DNA of 18,326 nt from an uncultured Collinsella sp. (GCA_902491915.1 CABUJL010000029.1:1-18326); one strand, 5' to 3'; numbered from the stretch's first letter, positions 1-7,536 are shown. Translations and numbers: made by a program. The notes: generated by a model from the sequence alone, not told the origin.

Positions 1-265
1 CGCCGACTGCCTGGTTCCCGGTATCGGCGAGATTATCGGCGGCTCCCAGCGCGAGGAGCGCCTGGATCTGCTCGAGGCCCGCATCAAGGACCTGGGCATG
101 AATCCCGAGCAGTACAAGTACTACCTTGACCTGCGCCGCTACGGTTCCTGCAAGCACGCCGGCTACGGTCTGGGCTTCGAGCGCTTGGTCATGTATCTGA
201 CCGGCGTGGGCAACATCCGCGACGTCCTGCCGCACCCGCGCACCGTGGGCAACGCCGACTTCTAA
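1..265 (+). CDS. asnS: asparaginyl-tRNA synthetase, C-terminal end (partial)
   Basis: The gene enters from the left edge in frame 2 and ends with TAA at 263-265, so only the last 87 residues are present. They contain the end of the class IIb catalytic domain: GIGEIIGGSQREER, then YLDLRRYGS, then GYGLGFERLVMYLTG with the motif 3 arginine, and the ending NIRDVLPHPRTVGNADF. The RRYGS...HAGYGLGFERL wording and the short ending after motif 3 match AsnRS rather than AspRS or LysRS. The enzyme charges tRNA-Asn in the cytoplasm. A strong intrinsic terminator follows 48 bases downstream, so this is the end of its transcription unit. I am confident of the family; nothing can be said about the missing N-terminal anticodon-binding domain. 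Confidence 0.93.
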   Translation, partial: ADCLVPGIGEIIGGSQREERLDLLEARIKDLGMNPEQYKYYLDLRRYGSCKHAGYGLGFERLVMYLTGVGNIRDVLPHPRTVGNADF

Positions 266-312
266 TCGTCGGACGCTAGCTCGCGTCGCCACACGCCAAC
301 GCTCATCGCATA

Positions 313-348
313 AGCGTCTCTCGACATCGGTCGAGAGACGCTTTTTTT
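313..348 (+). terminator. intrinsic terminator after asnS
   Basis: A perfect 12-bp stem (AGCGTCTCTCGA at 313-324 with TCGAGAGACGCT at 331-342) and a 6-base loop are followed by seven T. This is the textbook rho-independent form and ends asnS transcription. Confidence 0.93.
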
Positions 349-469
349 CAACAGCATCCGTCAAGCTTTTGGCAAGTTTTTGGTCAGTTGAGCAGGGCTG
401 TTGAAAACTCGACCCACCGTTTGCCGACGACTACCGACCGCCCAGAGCGCCCTGCGCCCCTGGGAAAGC

Positions 470-520
470 CCCACGTCCTAGGCTCCATACCGTCACCACC
501 CAAAACGGAAAGGACGTGGG
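470..520 (+). repeat. 10-bp inverted repeat overlapping the RBS of the WYL-like regulator
   Basis: CCCACGTCCT at 470-479 is exactly complementary to AGGACGTGGG at 511-520, with 31 bases between. The right arm contains the AGGA of the ribosome binding site of the gene starting at 525. If both arms pair in mRNA, the RBS is hidden. As DNA they could be two operator half sites for autoregulation. The sequence shows only the repeat; either function is inference. Confidence 0.5.
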
Positions 521-524
521 CACG

Positions 525-1310
525 ATGACCGAAGCCGCTGTTGAAACCTACGACACCACGACGAGGGGCGCCGCCTCGATGGCAGCCTATCGCGCCGTTC
601 GCATCCTGCAACTATTAAGCGAAAACACCGGCGAGGACAAGGCCATGCTTTCCGATGAGTTGATTCGGCGCCTCGCCCATCCCGACGACCCCGCCCGCAT
701 GCCCATCTCGGCGGCGCGGCGCAGCATCTACACCGCCATCTCCGCGCTTCGCCATGCCGGATATGAGATTGAATACAAGCGCGGCGTGGGGTATCGGCTC
801 TTGACCCGTCCACTCACCGACGAGGAGATCATCCGGCTCCACGGTATGGTCATGCGCAACCGCTCCACGCCTATCGCCATCCGCAAGAGCATGGCGCAGC
901 ACTTAGTTGCCATGGCGAGTGCCGACGTTCGCGGCTATCTCGATACACCCGAACCTGCTCCAAGCGCAGGCAGCAAGGCTACCAAGGCAACACGCACGCC
1001 CATCAAGCGCATCGACACGTGCGAGCTCGTCGAGCAGGCCATCGACCACGGAACCACGGTGAGTTTTGATATTTCGAGCGTCACGACGCGTGGCGAAACC
1101 GAAGCAGCACGGATGACACTCCGTCCCTTTGCCATCAGGCAGCGCGATGGCATCTCGTATCTGCTGGGAACGGTCTACGACGCCCGAGGCGCCGATGACA
1201 CGTTGCGTACCGTAGAGATTGGCCGAATGAGAAACGTCACCACACGTCTCCTCGACGGCAAGAAGCTCTTCGCCGCCCTAGACGAGGACGACGCCTCCTC
1301 CGCCGCATAA
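525..1310 (+). CDS. helix-turn-helix / WYL-like transcriptional regulator
   Basis: This 261-residue protein starts with a helix-turn-helix region (about residues 15-95: YRAVRILQLLSENTGE, then SRRSIY-like AARRSIYTAISALRHAGYEIEYKRGVGYRLL). It resembles the winged helix of DeoR/WYL regulators, including the GYRL wing. The second half (about 160-250) holds a degenerate WYL-like domain with MTLRPFAIRQRDGISYLLGTVYDAR and RTVEIGRMRNV. Proteins of this type bind DNA and sense a ligand through the WYL domain; some respond to nucleic acids or nucleotides. The ATG at 525 is preferred because GGAAAGGA at 507-514 lies at the right distance. A GTG at 516 also opens the frame but would touch the RBS. The gene stands alone, so its target is unknown. 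The inverted repeat at its 5' end may mean autoregulation. Confidence 0.8.
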   Translation: MTEAAVETYDTTTRGAASMAAYRAVRILQLLSENTGEDKAMLSDELIRRLAHPDDPARMPISAARRSIYTAISALRHAGYEIEYKRGVGYRLLTRPLTDEEIIRLHGMVMRNRSTPIAIRKSMAQHLVAMASADVRGYLDTPEPAPSAGSKATKATRTPIKRIDTCELVEQAIDHGTTVSFDISSVTTRGETEAARMTLRPFAIRQRDGISYLLGTVYDARGADDTLRTVEIGRMRNVTTRLLDGKKLFAALDEDDASSAA

Positions 1311-1379
1311 GACCCTCCGCCGCCCATTCGACTACCCGTACCGCCCATCCGATTCTGTATTAAAAAACCCGCCAGGCTG

Positions 1380-1407
1380 TTGTAAAAATGGACATCAGCG
1401 CTACTAT
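1380..1407 (+). promoter_or_regulatory. promoter of the ABC importer operon
   Basis: A -35 like TTGTAA (1380-1385) and a -10 TACTAT (1402-1407) are separated by 16 bases. This would start RNA near 1414 and give a leader of about 57 bases before the lipoprotein gene. Predicted from motif match only. Confidence 0.55.
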
Positions 1408-1412
1408 AGTTC

Positions 1413-1463
1413 CACTTGCACTTTGTCCCAGTGCAGTGTTTCCAGCCATTTTTATACTGGGGG
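1413..1463 (+). promoter_or_regulatory. leader with two competing hairpins in front of the binding-protein gene
   Basis: CACT(T)GCAC at 1413-1421 can pair with GTGCAGTG at 1431-1438, an 8-bp stem with one bulge. Alternatively CCCAGT at 1427-1432 can pair with ACTGGG at 1456-1461. The second pairing covers part of the GGGGG (1459-1463) that serves as ribosome binding site for the ATG at 1471. The two stems share bases 1431-1432, and the CCCA of the second lies in the loop of the first, so they exclude each other. This is the layout of a translational switch, but no known riboswitch or T-box consensus is recognisable and function is inferred. Confidence 0.4.
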
Positions 1464-1470
1464 TAATGAT

Positions 1471-2451
1471 ATGAAGGACATCACCATCAGCCGCAGGAGC
1501 CTTCTGGTCTCCGCCGGCCTGCTCGCGCTCGCCCCGCTCGCCGGATGCGGCGGCAACTCTGGCTCCGGCTCTGCTGCCGCCGGTTCCGACTACACCATCG
1601 GCGTTCTGCAGCTCACCGAGCACTCCGCACTCGATGCCGCCAACGACGGCTTTGTCAAGGCCATCAAGGAGAGCGGCCTTAAGGTCAAGATCGACCAGAA
1701 GAACGCCCAGAACGACCAGTCCACGTGTAAGTCCATTGCCGACAAGTTTGTGGGCGACAACGTCAACCTGATTTATGCCATCGCCACGCCCGCCGCGCAG
1801 GCTGCCGCCGGCGCCACGGCCGATATCCCCATCGTGGGCTGTGCCATCACCGACTACGCCGCCTCCGGCCTGGTCCAGGACAACGACAAGCCCGGCACCA
1901 ACGTCACGGGCGCTTCCGACCTCACCCCGGTCGCCGAGCAGCTCGAGATGATGCAAAAGGTCCTGCCCGACGTTAAAAAGGTCGGCCTGCTCTACTGCAC
2001 CGCCGAGTCCAACTCCGACGTCCAGATCAAGGCCGCCAAGAAGGAGCTCGACAAGCTGGGCCTCGAGTACACTGACTTCACCGTCTCGAGCTCCAACGAG
2101 ATTCAGTCCGTCGTCGAGTCTGCCGTGGGCAAGGTCGACGCGCTGTACTCCCCCACCGACAACACCATCGCCGCGGGTGCCTCGCAGGTCGGCCAGATCT
2201 GCAAGGAAAACAAGCTTCCCTTCGTGACTGGCGAGGAGGGTATGTGCATGGCCGGCGGCCTGTTTACCCTCTCCATCAACTATGAGGACCTGGGCTACGC
2301 CGCGGGCGAGATGGCCGTTAAGATCCTGAAGGGCGAGGCCAAGCCCGAGGATATGCCGATCAAGCACCTCTCGAGCAAGGACCTGGTCGTCGTCAAGAAC
2401 GACGAAATGGCCGAGGCCCTGGGCATCGACCTTTCCGCCCTGGACGCGTAA
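1471..2451 (+). CDS. ABC transporter substrate-binding lipoprotein (TrpX / DUF534 family)
   Basis: The 326-residue protein is a solute-binding protein of the ABC_sub_bind (DUF534, TrpX-like) family. The signal region MKDITISRRSLLVSAGLLALAPLAGC ends in a lipobox LAGC with the acylated cysteine at residue 26. The SRRSLL at residues 7-12 also looks like a twin-arginine signal. The mature part shows YTIGVLQLTEHSALDAANDGF, NLIYAIATPAAQAAAGATADIPIVGCAITD and KVGLLYCTAESNSDVQIKAA, typical of this two-lobe fold. The ATG at 1471 is chosen because it precedes the signal peptide and follows GGGGG at 1459-1463; an upstream TTG frame would spoil the signal. Permease and ATPase genes follow. Relatives import tryptophan or other aromatic amino acids, but the substrate here cannot be read from sequence. 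Confidence 0.88.
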   Translation: MKDITISRRSLLVSAGLLALAPLAGCGGNSGSGSAAAGSDYTIGVLQLTEHSALDAANDGFVKAIKESGLKVKIDQKNAQNDQSTCKSIADKFVGDNVNLIYAIATPAAQAAAGATADIPIVGCAITDYAASGLVQDNDKPGTNVTGASDLTPVAEQLEMMQKVLPDVKKVGLLYCTAESNSDVQIKAAKKELDKLGLEYTDFTVSSSNEIQSVVESAVGKVDALYSPTDNTIAAGASQVGQICKENKLPFVTGEEGMCMAGGLFTLSINYEDLGYAAGEMAVKILKGEAKPEDMPIKHLSSKDLVVVKNDEMAEALGIDLSALDA

Positions 2452-2521
2452 TGCCATACGCGGCATGCGTCTAGAGCCCGTGCTCGCGCTTTAGCCGCGT
2501 TATTCAATATCTGAGCCACAG

Positions 2522-2559
2522 GGGCGGGCGCTGTAGACCGGCGTCCGCCCTGCTTGTTT
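2522..2559 (+). terminator. hairpin between binding-protein and permease genes
   Basis: GGGCGGGCGC (2522-2531) pairs with GCGTCCGCCC (2541-2550) around a 9-base loop, with one G-T wobble. Only a weak T-rich tail (TGCTTGTTTC) follows. In binding-protein operons such hairpins usually protect the upstream message or terminate partly, giving more binding protein than permease. A full terminator is less likely because no clear promoter is seen before 2655. Confidence 0.6.
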
Positions 2560-2654
2560 CAGGTAAAACAAAACGTCTGTCCGTAACTCTTCTATGCATT
2601 GTTACCGCTATTATGGTGAATCACGTGTCCACCCTATCCTAGGAGGTATGAAGC

Positions 2655-3578
2655 ATGCTCATTGCATTGCAGGGCGCCGTTTCGCAGGGCGTCCTCTGGG
2701 GCATTATGGTGCTTGGCGTGTTTATCACGTTCCGCCTGCTCGACATTCCCGATATGACCTGCGACGGCAGCTTTGCCCTCGGCGGCTGCGTCTGCGCTGT
2801 GCTCATCGTCAATAACAACGTCGACCCGCTGTTCGCCGTGCTGGCCGGTATGTGCGCCGGCGCCATCGCGGGCGCCGTCACGGGCATTTTGACCACCGTC
2901 TTTGAGATTCCTGCGATCCTCGCCGGAATCCTCACCCAGATCAGCCTGTGGTCCATCAACCTGCGCATCATGGGCAAGTCCAATACGCCCATTCTTGCCA
3001 AAGGCACCGTGTTCTCGGCCGTCAGCAATATGACCGGTCTGCCGCAGTCCACCGTTGCCATCATCTTGGGCATCCTGCTCGCCGTGGCTATCGTTGCCAT
3101 CCTGTATTGGTTCTTTGGCACCGAGATCGGCTCGGCGCTGCGAGCCACCGGCAACAACGAGTACATGATCCGCGCTCTGGGCGTCAACACCAACTCCACC
3201 AAGATGATCGCCCTCGTGCTCTCCAACGCCCTCATCGGCCTTTCGGGCGCGCTCATCTGCCAGAGCCAAAAGTATGCCGACATTGGTATGGGCACCGGTG
3301 CCATCGTTATCGGTCTTGCCGCCATTGTTATCGGCGAGGTGCTCGGCCGTCTGCTTCCCGGCGGCCTCACGCAGTTTAGCGTCCGTCTTGCCTCCGCCGT
3401 CTTTGGCTCCGTGGTGTACTTCCTTATCCGCGCCATCGTGCTGCAGTTGGGCATGGACGCCAACGACATGAAGCTGCTCTCCGCCGTGATCGTCGCCGTG
3501 GCCCTGTGCGTGCCCGTGGTTTGGGAGCGCTATAAGCTCCGCAGCTCCTACACGAAGGGGGATGAGGCAGATGCTTAA
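2655..3578 (+). CDS. ABC transporter permease (BPD_transp_2 / TrpY-like)
   Basis: This 307-residue, very hydrophobic protein with about eight membrane segments belongs to the LivH/BPD_transp_2 permease class that accompanies DUF534 binding proteins. Diagnostic stretches are MTCDGSFALGGCVCAVLI near residue 35, GILTTVFEIPAILAGILTQI, and EIGSALRATGNNEYMIRALGVN at about 157-178, the cytoplasmic coupling loop. The start is set by AGGAGG at 2641-2646, eight bases before the ATG. The end overlaps the start of the ATPase gene by eight bases, which implies translational coupling. It forms the membrane channel of the importer encoded by 1471-4365. Confidence 0.9.
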   Translation: MLIALQGAVSQGVLWGIMVLGVFITFRLLDIPDMTCDGSFALGGCVCAVLIVNNNVDPLFAVLAGMCAGAIAGAVTGILTTVFEIPAILAGILTQISLWSINLRIMGKSNTPILAKGTVFSAVSNMTGLPQSTVAIILGILLAVAIVAILYWFFGTEIGSALRATGNNEYMIRALGVNTNSTKMIALVLSNALIGLSGALICQSQKYADIGMGTGAIVIGLAAIVIGEVLGRLLPGGLTQFSVRLASAVFGSVVYFLIRAIVLQLGMDANDMKLLSAVIVAVALCVPVVWERYKLRSSYTKGDEADA

Positions 3579-4365
3579 GCTCTCGCACGTCAAGAAGACC
3601 TTTAACAAGGGCACCGTCACCGAGAAGCGCGCGCTCACCGGCGTCGACCTCACCCTGAATGACGGCGACTTTGTAACCGTGATCGGCGGCAATGGCGCCG
3701 GCAAGTCCACGCTGCTCAACATGATCGCCGGCGTGTACCCGCTCGATTCGGGCGTTATTGAGCTCGACGGCACCGATATCTCGCGCCTGAGCGAGTCGCA
3801 GCGCGCCAAGTACCTGGGCCGCGTGTTTCAGGACCCCATGCGCGGTACCGCTGCCGACATGCAGATCGCCGAGAACCTGGCCCTCGCCAAGCGTCGCGGC
3901 CAGCGTCGCGGCCTTTCGTGGGGCGTTACCAAGGCCGAGAAGGACGAGTACGTTGAGCTGCTCAAGCGCCTGGACCTTGGTCTGGACACACGCCTCAACG
4001 CCAAGGTCGGCCTGCTCTCGGGCGGCCAGCGCCAGGCACTCACCCTGCTGATGGCCACGCTCACCAGGCCGCGCCTGCTGCTGCTCGACGAGCACACTGC
4101 GGCCCTCGACCCCAAGACGGCCTCTAAGGTGCTCAACCTGACCGAGGAGATCGTCGACGAGAACCACCTGACCACGCTCATGGTCACGCACAACATGAAC
4201 GACGCCATCCGTCTGGGCAACCGTCTGATCATGATGCACGAGGGCCATGTGATCTACGACGTGGCGGGCGATGAGAAGAAGTCGCTCACCGTGGCCGACC
4301 TGCTGCAGAAATTCGAGGAGGTCTCGGGCGGCGAGCTCGCCAACGACCGCATGCTGCTAAGCTAA
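3571..4365 (+). CDS. ABC transporter ATP-binding protein (TrpZ-like)
   Basis: The 264-residue ATPase is complete. It has Walker A GGNGAGKST (39-47), Q-loop glutamine 87 in VFQDPM, signature LSGGQRQ (149-155), Walker B LLLLDEH (169-175) with catalytic glutamate 174, D-loop ALD, and H-loop histidine 207 in MVTHN. It energises import by the lipoprotein/permease pair just upstream. Two starts are possible: ATG at 3562 or ATG at 3571. The GAAGGGGG sequence ends right against 3562 but is correctly spaced for 3571, so 3571 is preferred. The gene overlaps the permease stop and closes the operon. Two GGGACA-core hairpins follow directly. Confidence 0.92.
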   Translation: MLKLSHVKKTFNKGTVTEKRALTGVDLTLNDGDFVTVIGGNGAGKSTLLNMIAGVYPLDSGVIELDGTDISRLSESQRAKYLGRVFQDPMRGTAADMQIAENLALAKRRGQRRGLSWGVTKAEKDEYVELLKRLDLGLDTRLNAKVGLLSGGQRQALTLLMATLTRPRLLLLDEHTAALDPKTASKVLNLTEEIVDENHLTTLMVTHNMNDAIRLGNRLIMMHEGHVIYDVAGDEKKSLTVADLLQKFEEVSGGELANDRMLLS

Positions 4366-4402
4366 ACCTACCAAAAAGGGACAGGTTTATTTTGGCAGGT
4401 TT
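4364..4402 (+). repeat. GGGACA-core hairpin element, copy 1
   Basis: AAACCTACCAAAA (4364-4376) pairs with TTTTGGCAGGTTT (4390-4402) with one mismatch. The 13-base loop carries AGGGACAGG. The left arm begins inside the stop codon of the ATPase gene. See copies at 4419, 7443 and 10162. Confidence 0.6.
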
Positions 4403-4418
4403 TATCTGCGCAAACGTC

Positions 4419-4458
4419 AAAACCGCCGCTAAGGGACAGGCGCCCTTGCGGCGGTTTT
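4419..4458 (+). terminator. terminator / GGGACA-core hairpin element, copy 2
   Basis: AAAACCGCCGC (4419-4429) pairs with GCGGCGGTTTT (4448-4458). After a one-base bulge, AAGGG (4431-4435) pairs with CCCTT (4443-4447), leaving a 7-base loop. GGGACAGG spans 4433-4440. The strong GC stem ending in four T fits a rho-independent terminator for the ABC importer operon, and its A/T flanks allow it to act from either side. Confidence 0.75.
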
Positions 4459-4522
4459 CGCATATTATGTCGATAATCCGATATTCAACCAGACATTCTG
4501 GCTAAGGACTAAGGAAACTGCC

Positions 4523-6547
4523 ATGAAAAGACTCCCCCGCCTTGCGTTAGCCACCGCGTTGTTTGCCGGCGCGCTCGCAGGCATCCCAAGCCTCGCTTTC
4601 GCGGGGAACCTGCCCGCCGCTATTGACGGCTCCGTGGCCATCATGCACACCAACGACATCCACGGCAGCTACAAGTACAGCTACAACGCAAGCAAGGGCA
4701 CCGGCACTGTGGGCTTTGATGGGCTGGCGGTTCTCTATAGCGCCCAAAACAGCGCCCCCGATCTTTTGCTCGATGCGGGCGACACCTTCCACGGGCAGTC
4801 CTTCGCCACCATGAGCGAGGGCAAGAGCATCGCCGAGCTCATGGACACCTTCTATGTAGACGGCTACGACGCGACCACGCCGGGCAACCACGACTGGAGC
4901 TACGGCGCGAACAAACTCCGCACCATGACCGGCTACAGCACCACCGGCACGCCCTTCGCCATGCTCTGCGCGAACGCGAAGTCTACGAGCGGCGTATGGA
5001 GCTCGAGCATCACGAAGACGCTCGATCGCACCTGGGAGGATAGCGAGGATCACTCCACATTCGACTACAAAATCAAGGTCGGCGTCGTGGGTGCCATGGA
5101 TGAGTCGCTGGAATCCTCGCTGCGCGCGGACCTGGTCGCGGGTACGTCGTTCTCGAGTGCCGCGAACGCCATCAATGCCGAGGCAGAGCAGCTGCGCAAG
5201 GAGGGCTGCGATGTTGTTGTGTGTATCGCGCACACGCTCGACGCCAAGACCTTTGCCACGCGACTCCGTGGCGTCGATGCCCTTATCGCAGGCCACGAGC
5301 ACATCAACCTTAACGAGAAGGTGACGGGAGCCGACGGCAAGACAATCCACGTTGTCGAGGCGGGCAGTGCCTTTGCCGAGGTGGGACTGCTTTCCATTCC
5401 GTACAAATACGACACGAATGGCACCGAGACGACCGACGACGACACGGTCACGGTCCCTGCAGACGACAGCAACGAGAAGCTCTACACCGCCAAGAACGTC
5501 AACGACCTTTTGGCAGACCCCGACAAGGGCTCCGACTACCAAAGCCGCCTTGAAGCCGTCCGCAACAAGATCAAGCCGCTCGACGAGGACTTTGAAAACG
5601 AATCGAACAAGGTGCTCGGCACATCCACCACCAACTATTTCTACGACGAGGACGCCGCAGGCACGCATGGTTGGGAAATGGTGCGCACCACCGATTTCCG
5701 TCCCAGCAAGGAGGGCGACACCACCAAGGCCCAGACCATCGGCCACGTGATTTGCAGCTCCTATCTTGACCTGACGGGCGCGGACCTCGCTATCGAAAAC
5801 GCTGGCGGCATCCGCGGCGGCATCGCGGCGGGCAACGTGACCGCCGGCAACGTCATCGCCATCTCGCCCTACGGCAACACCGTGGAGACCTGGACCATGA
5901 CCGGCGCGGACTTCCTCGCAGCGCTCGAGCACTCGCTACAAATCAGCGACGATTGCAACGACAGCTACGAGCTTCAGCAGGCTTATGTGGCGGCCGGTCA
6001 CACCGAGCAGGAGGCGCAAGACAAGTACAAGTGGCGCGATGACTCTGGCAGCGTTCTCTCCTTTGGCGGCATCAACGTGACGATTGATTGGACGCAGCCC
6101 GAAGGCAAGCGCATTGTGAGTGCCACACTCACCAAAGACGGCAGCACGCTCGACCCCGCCAAGACCTATACCGTCGCCACCAACAACTACATCATTACCA
6201 ACACGACCGATTTTCCCACCTTTGCACACGCCACCAAGTACACCGAGTGGGGCACGTGCGAGGCGGCGCTGAGGGCACTGATCGGGCAGGACAGCTGGGA
6301 GAGCAAGATGGCCTCGCTCGCGGGCACCATCAGCTTTGGCTCCGCTGCCGTGGACCCCACGCCCACACCGGCCCCGACGCCTAAGCCCTCGCCTAAGACG
6401 GACACGACGGCCACGAAGGTCATCACCAAGAAGACGACCGGTAAGCTTGCCACAACGGGAGACCGCACGCTGGCAGTAGTTGGCGCGTGCCTTATCGGCG
6501 GCATCATCGTCATCATGCTCGGCATTATCTGGAAGCGTCGACGCTAA
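4523..6547 (+). CDS. cell-wall-anchored 5'-nucleotidase / UshA-like metallophosphatase
   Basis: The 674-residue exported enzyme removes phosphate from extracellular nucleotides. A signal peptide (1-27, ending LAFA) leads into a calcineurin-type domain with all metal-binding motifs: NDIHG (D45, H47), DAGD (G86-D87), GNHD (121-124), IAHT (H237) and GHEH (257-260). The 5'-nucleotidase C-terminal domain follows with NAGGIRGG (426-433) and SPYGNTVETWTMTG, which bind the base and sugar. A proline/threonine-rich spacer (DPTPTPAPTPKPSPK) then precedes LATTGD (642-647), a hydrophobic helix and KRRR. That is a sortase signal with Ala where LPxTG has Pro. The start follows AAGGA at 4511-4515. It stands alone, but nearby genes also suggest nucleotide or phosphoester handling, so a nucleoside salvage role is plausible. 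Confidence 0.9.
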   Translation: MKRLPRLALATALFAGALAGIPSLAFAGNLPAAIDGSVAIMHTNDIHGSYKYSYNASKGTGTVGFDGLAVLYSAQNSAPDLLLDAGDTFHGQSFATMSEGKSIAELMDTFYVDGYDATTPGNHDWSYGANKLRTMTGYSTTGTPFAMLCANAKSTSGVWSSSITKTLDRTWEDSEDHSTFDYKIKVGVVGAMDESLESSLRADLVAGTSFSSAANAINAEAEQLRKEGCDVVVCIAHTLDAKTFATRLRGVDALIAGHEHINLNEKVTGADGKTIHVVEAGSAFAEVGLLSIPYKYDTNGTETTDDDTVTVPADDSNEKLYTAKNVNDLLADPDKGSDYQSRLEAVRNKIKPLDEDFENESNKVLGTSTTNYFYDEDAAGTHGWEMVRTTDFRPSKEGDTTKAQTIGHVICSSYLDLTGADLAIENAGGIRGGIAAGNVTAGNVIAISPYGNTVETWTMTGADFLAALEHSLQISDDCNDSYELQQAYVAAGHTEQEAQDKYKWRDDSGSVLSFGGINVTIDWTQPEGKRIVSATLTKDGSTLDPAKTYTVATNNYIITNTTDFPTFAHATKYTEWGTCEAALRALIGQDSWESKMASLAGTISFGSAAVDPTPTPAPTPKPSPKTDTTATKVITKKTTGKLATTGDRTLAVVGACLIGGIIVIMLGIIWKRRR

Positions 6548-6598
6548 GCTACACCGCCGGGCCTTACAGCCCCGCCGCGTAAACCTTATATCGAGCAC

Positions 6599-6634
6599 AG
6601 AAGCCCGTCCGAATTTGATCGGACGGGCTTCTTG
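6599..6634 (+). terminator. terminator after the 5'-nucleotidase gene
   Basis: A 14-bp perfect stem (6599-6612 with 6619-6632; core AGAAGCCCGTCCGA) and a 6-base loop are followed by a short T-poor tail. It separates the nucleotidase from the MscS gene. Confidence 0.8.
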
Positions 6635-6637
6635 GTG

Positions 6638-6649
6638 GGTATCATGGTT
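6638..6649 (+). promoter_or_regulatory. possible -10 region of the MscS gene
   Basis: GGTATCATGGTT contains the -10-like TATCAT (6640-6645). The same twelve bases, with one change, recur before the next gene (7490-7501). No good -35 is visible here, so this is weak. Confidence 0.35.
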
Positions 6650-6676
6650 GGACGATCATAAGGAGGTTTTCCCTAC

Positions 6677-7444
6677 ATGGAATTGTTTGAGCCGATTCTT
6701 CATTTCTTTGAGCAACGGTGGGTCCACAACATCATCTGGGCCGTCATCTTGGCGATAGGCACCGCCGTCGCCACCAAAGTCGTATCCAAGACCCTGCGTC
6801 ACCTGCTCAATCGCGACGACAACCCGCTTCCGGCATCGAGCATCTTCATCAACATCGCACGCGCCGTCATCTGGATGATCGGCGGCAGCTTTATCCTCGA
6901 CAACTGCTTTGGCATTAACGCAAACGCGCTCGTCGCCGCTCTTGGCGTCGGCGGCATCGCCATCTCGCTCGGCTTTCAGGACACGCTGTCAAACCTTATT
7001 GGCGGCATGCAGGTTACGTTTATGGGCATCATCAAGCCTGGCGACAATATCGAAGTCGGCGGCGTGTCGGGCGTGGTCCAGGACATCACCTGGCGCCACA
7101 CGACCATCGAAGATGCCTGCGGGCAGACCATCATCGTCCCCAACTCCAACATCTCCAAGAACACGCTCGTGCATTTGATGCCCTTTGGGCGCGTGGCTGT
7201 GCCCGTTGCCGTAAAGGACACGTCCAAGTGGGCCTCGCTCGACGCGCTGGCAGACGAGCTGACCAGCGCCACCAAGGCCGCCGTGCTTCCCATCTCGGGC
7301 TTTGACAAGGAGCCGTATGTGCTCTTTAGCGAGATCGGCGACTTTGGCATTAAGGGCAAGATCATCTTTATCGTCAGCGACGACAGCACCACTTTCACCG
7401 CTGCCGACGCCTGCATCCGCGCCATCGCCCCCATCATTGCCTAA
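6677..7444 (+). CDS. small-conductance mechanosensitive channel (MscS family)
   Basis: At 255 residues this is a compact MscS-type channel, which releases solutes when membrane tension rises during osmotic downshock. Membrane helices lie at about 18-40 and 60-80. The pore helix and signature are at about 84-112 (ALVAALGVGGIAISLGFQ, then DTLSNLIGG). The beta domain follows with PGDNIEVGGVSGVVQDITWRHT and the conserved IIVPNSNI. The soluble C-terminal domain is complete. AAGGAGG at 6660-6666 precedes the ATG by ten bases. The stop codon lies inside the left arm of a GGGACA-core hairpin. It is probably transcribed alone; a link with neighbours is not demonstrated. Confidence 0.92.
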   Translation: MELFEPILHFFEQRWVHNIIWAVILAIGTAVATKVVSKTLRHLLNRDDNPLPASSIFINIARAVIWMIGGSFILDNCFGINANALVAALGVGGIAISLGFQDTLSNLIGGMQVTFMGIIKPGDNIEVGGVSGVVQDITWRHTTIEDACGQTIIVPNSNISKNTLVHLMPFGRVAVPVAVKDTSKWASLDALADELTSATKAAVLPISGFDKEPYVLFSEIGDFGIKGKIIFIVSDDSTTFTAADACIRAIAPIIA

Positions 7445-7481
7445 ACCACCACAAAGGGGACAGGCACCTTTGTTGTGGTTT
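7443..7481 (+). repeat. GGGACA-core hairpin element, copy 3 (likely terminator)
   Basis: AAACCACCACAAAGG (7443-7457) pairs with CCTTTGTTGTGGTTT (7467-7481) with one mismatch. The loop is GGACAGGCA. The left arm starts within the MscS stop codon and the right arm ends in a T run, so it can also act as terminator of the MscS gene. Confidence 0.65.
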
Positions 7482-7497
7482 TCATTCGTGGTACCAT
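7470..7497 (+). promoter_or_regulatory. candidate promoter of the BMP-like / phosphoesterase operon
   Basis: TTGTTG (7470-7475) and TACCAT (7492-7497) are 16 bases apart. The -10 lies in GGTACCATGGTT, which almost repeats the sequence before the MscS gene. The -35 overlaps the right arm of the hairpin. Confidence 0.4.
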
Positions 7498-7536
7498 GGT
7501 TCATATAGTTGTTTAAACGACTAAGGGAGCAACATC

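Noticed and set aside
1380..1470. T-box or other known riboswitch before the TrpXYZ-like genes
   Set aside because: The leader is only about 57 bases and lacks the T-box consensus and a terminator/antiterminator pair.
1360..2466. Long open frame antisense to the ABC binding-protein gene
   Set aside because: Its low-complexity Gly/Val/Asp/Leu composition is the mirror of GC-rich codons on the real strand; there is no family match or RBS.
2634..3809. 391-codon minus-strand open frame over the permease and ATPase
   Set aside because: His/Gly/Asp-rich shadow frame opposite clearly real transporter genes.
4547..5932. 461-codon minus-strand open frame opposite the 5'-nucleotidase
   Set aside because: Shadow of a well-supported gene with all catalytic motifs on the plus strand.
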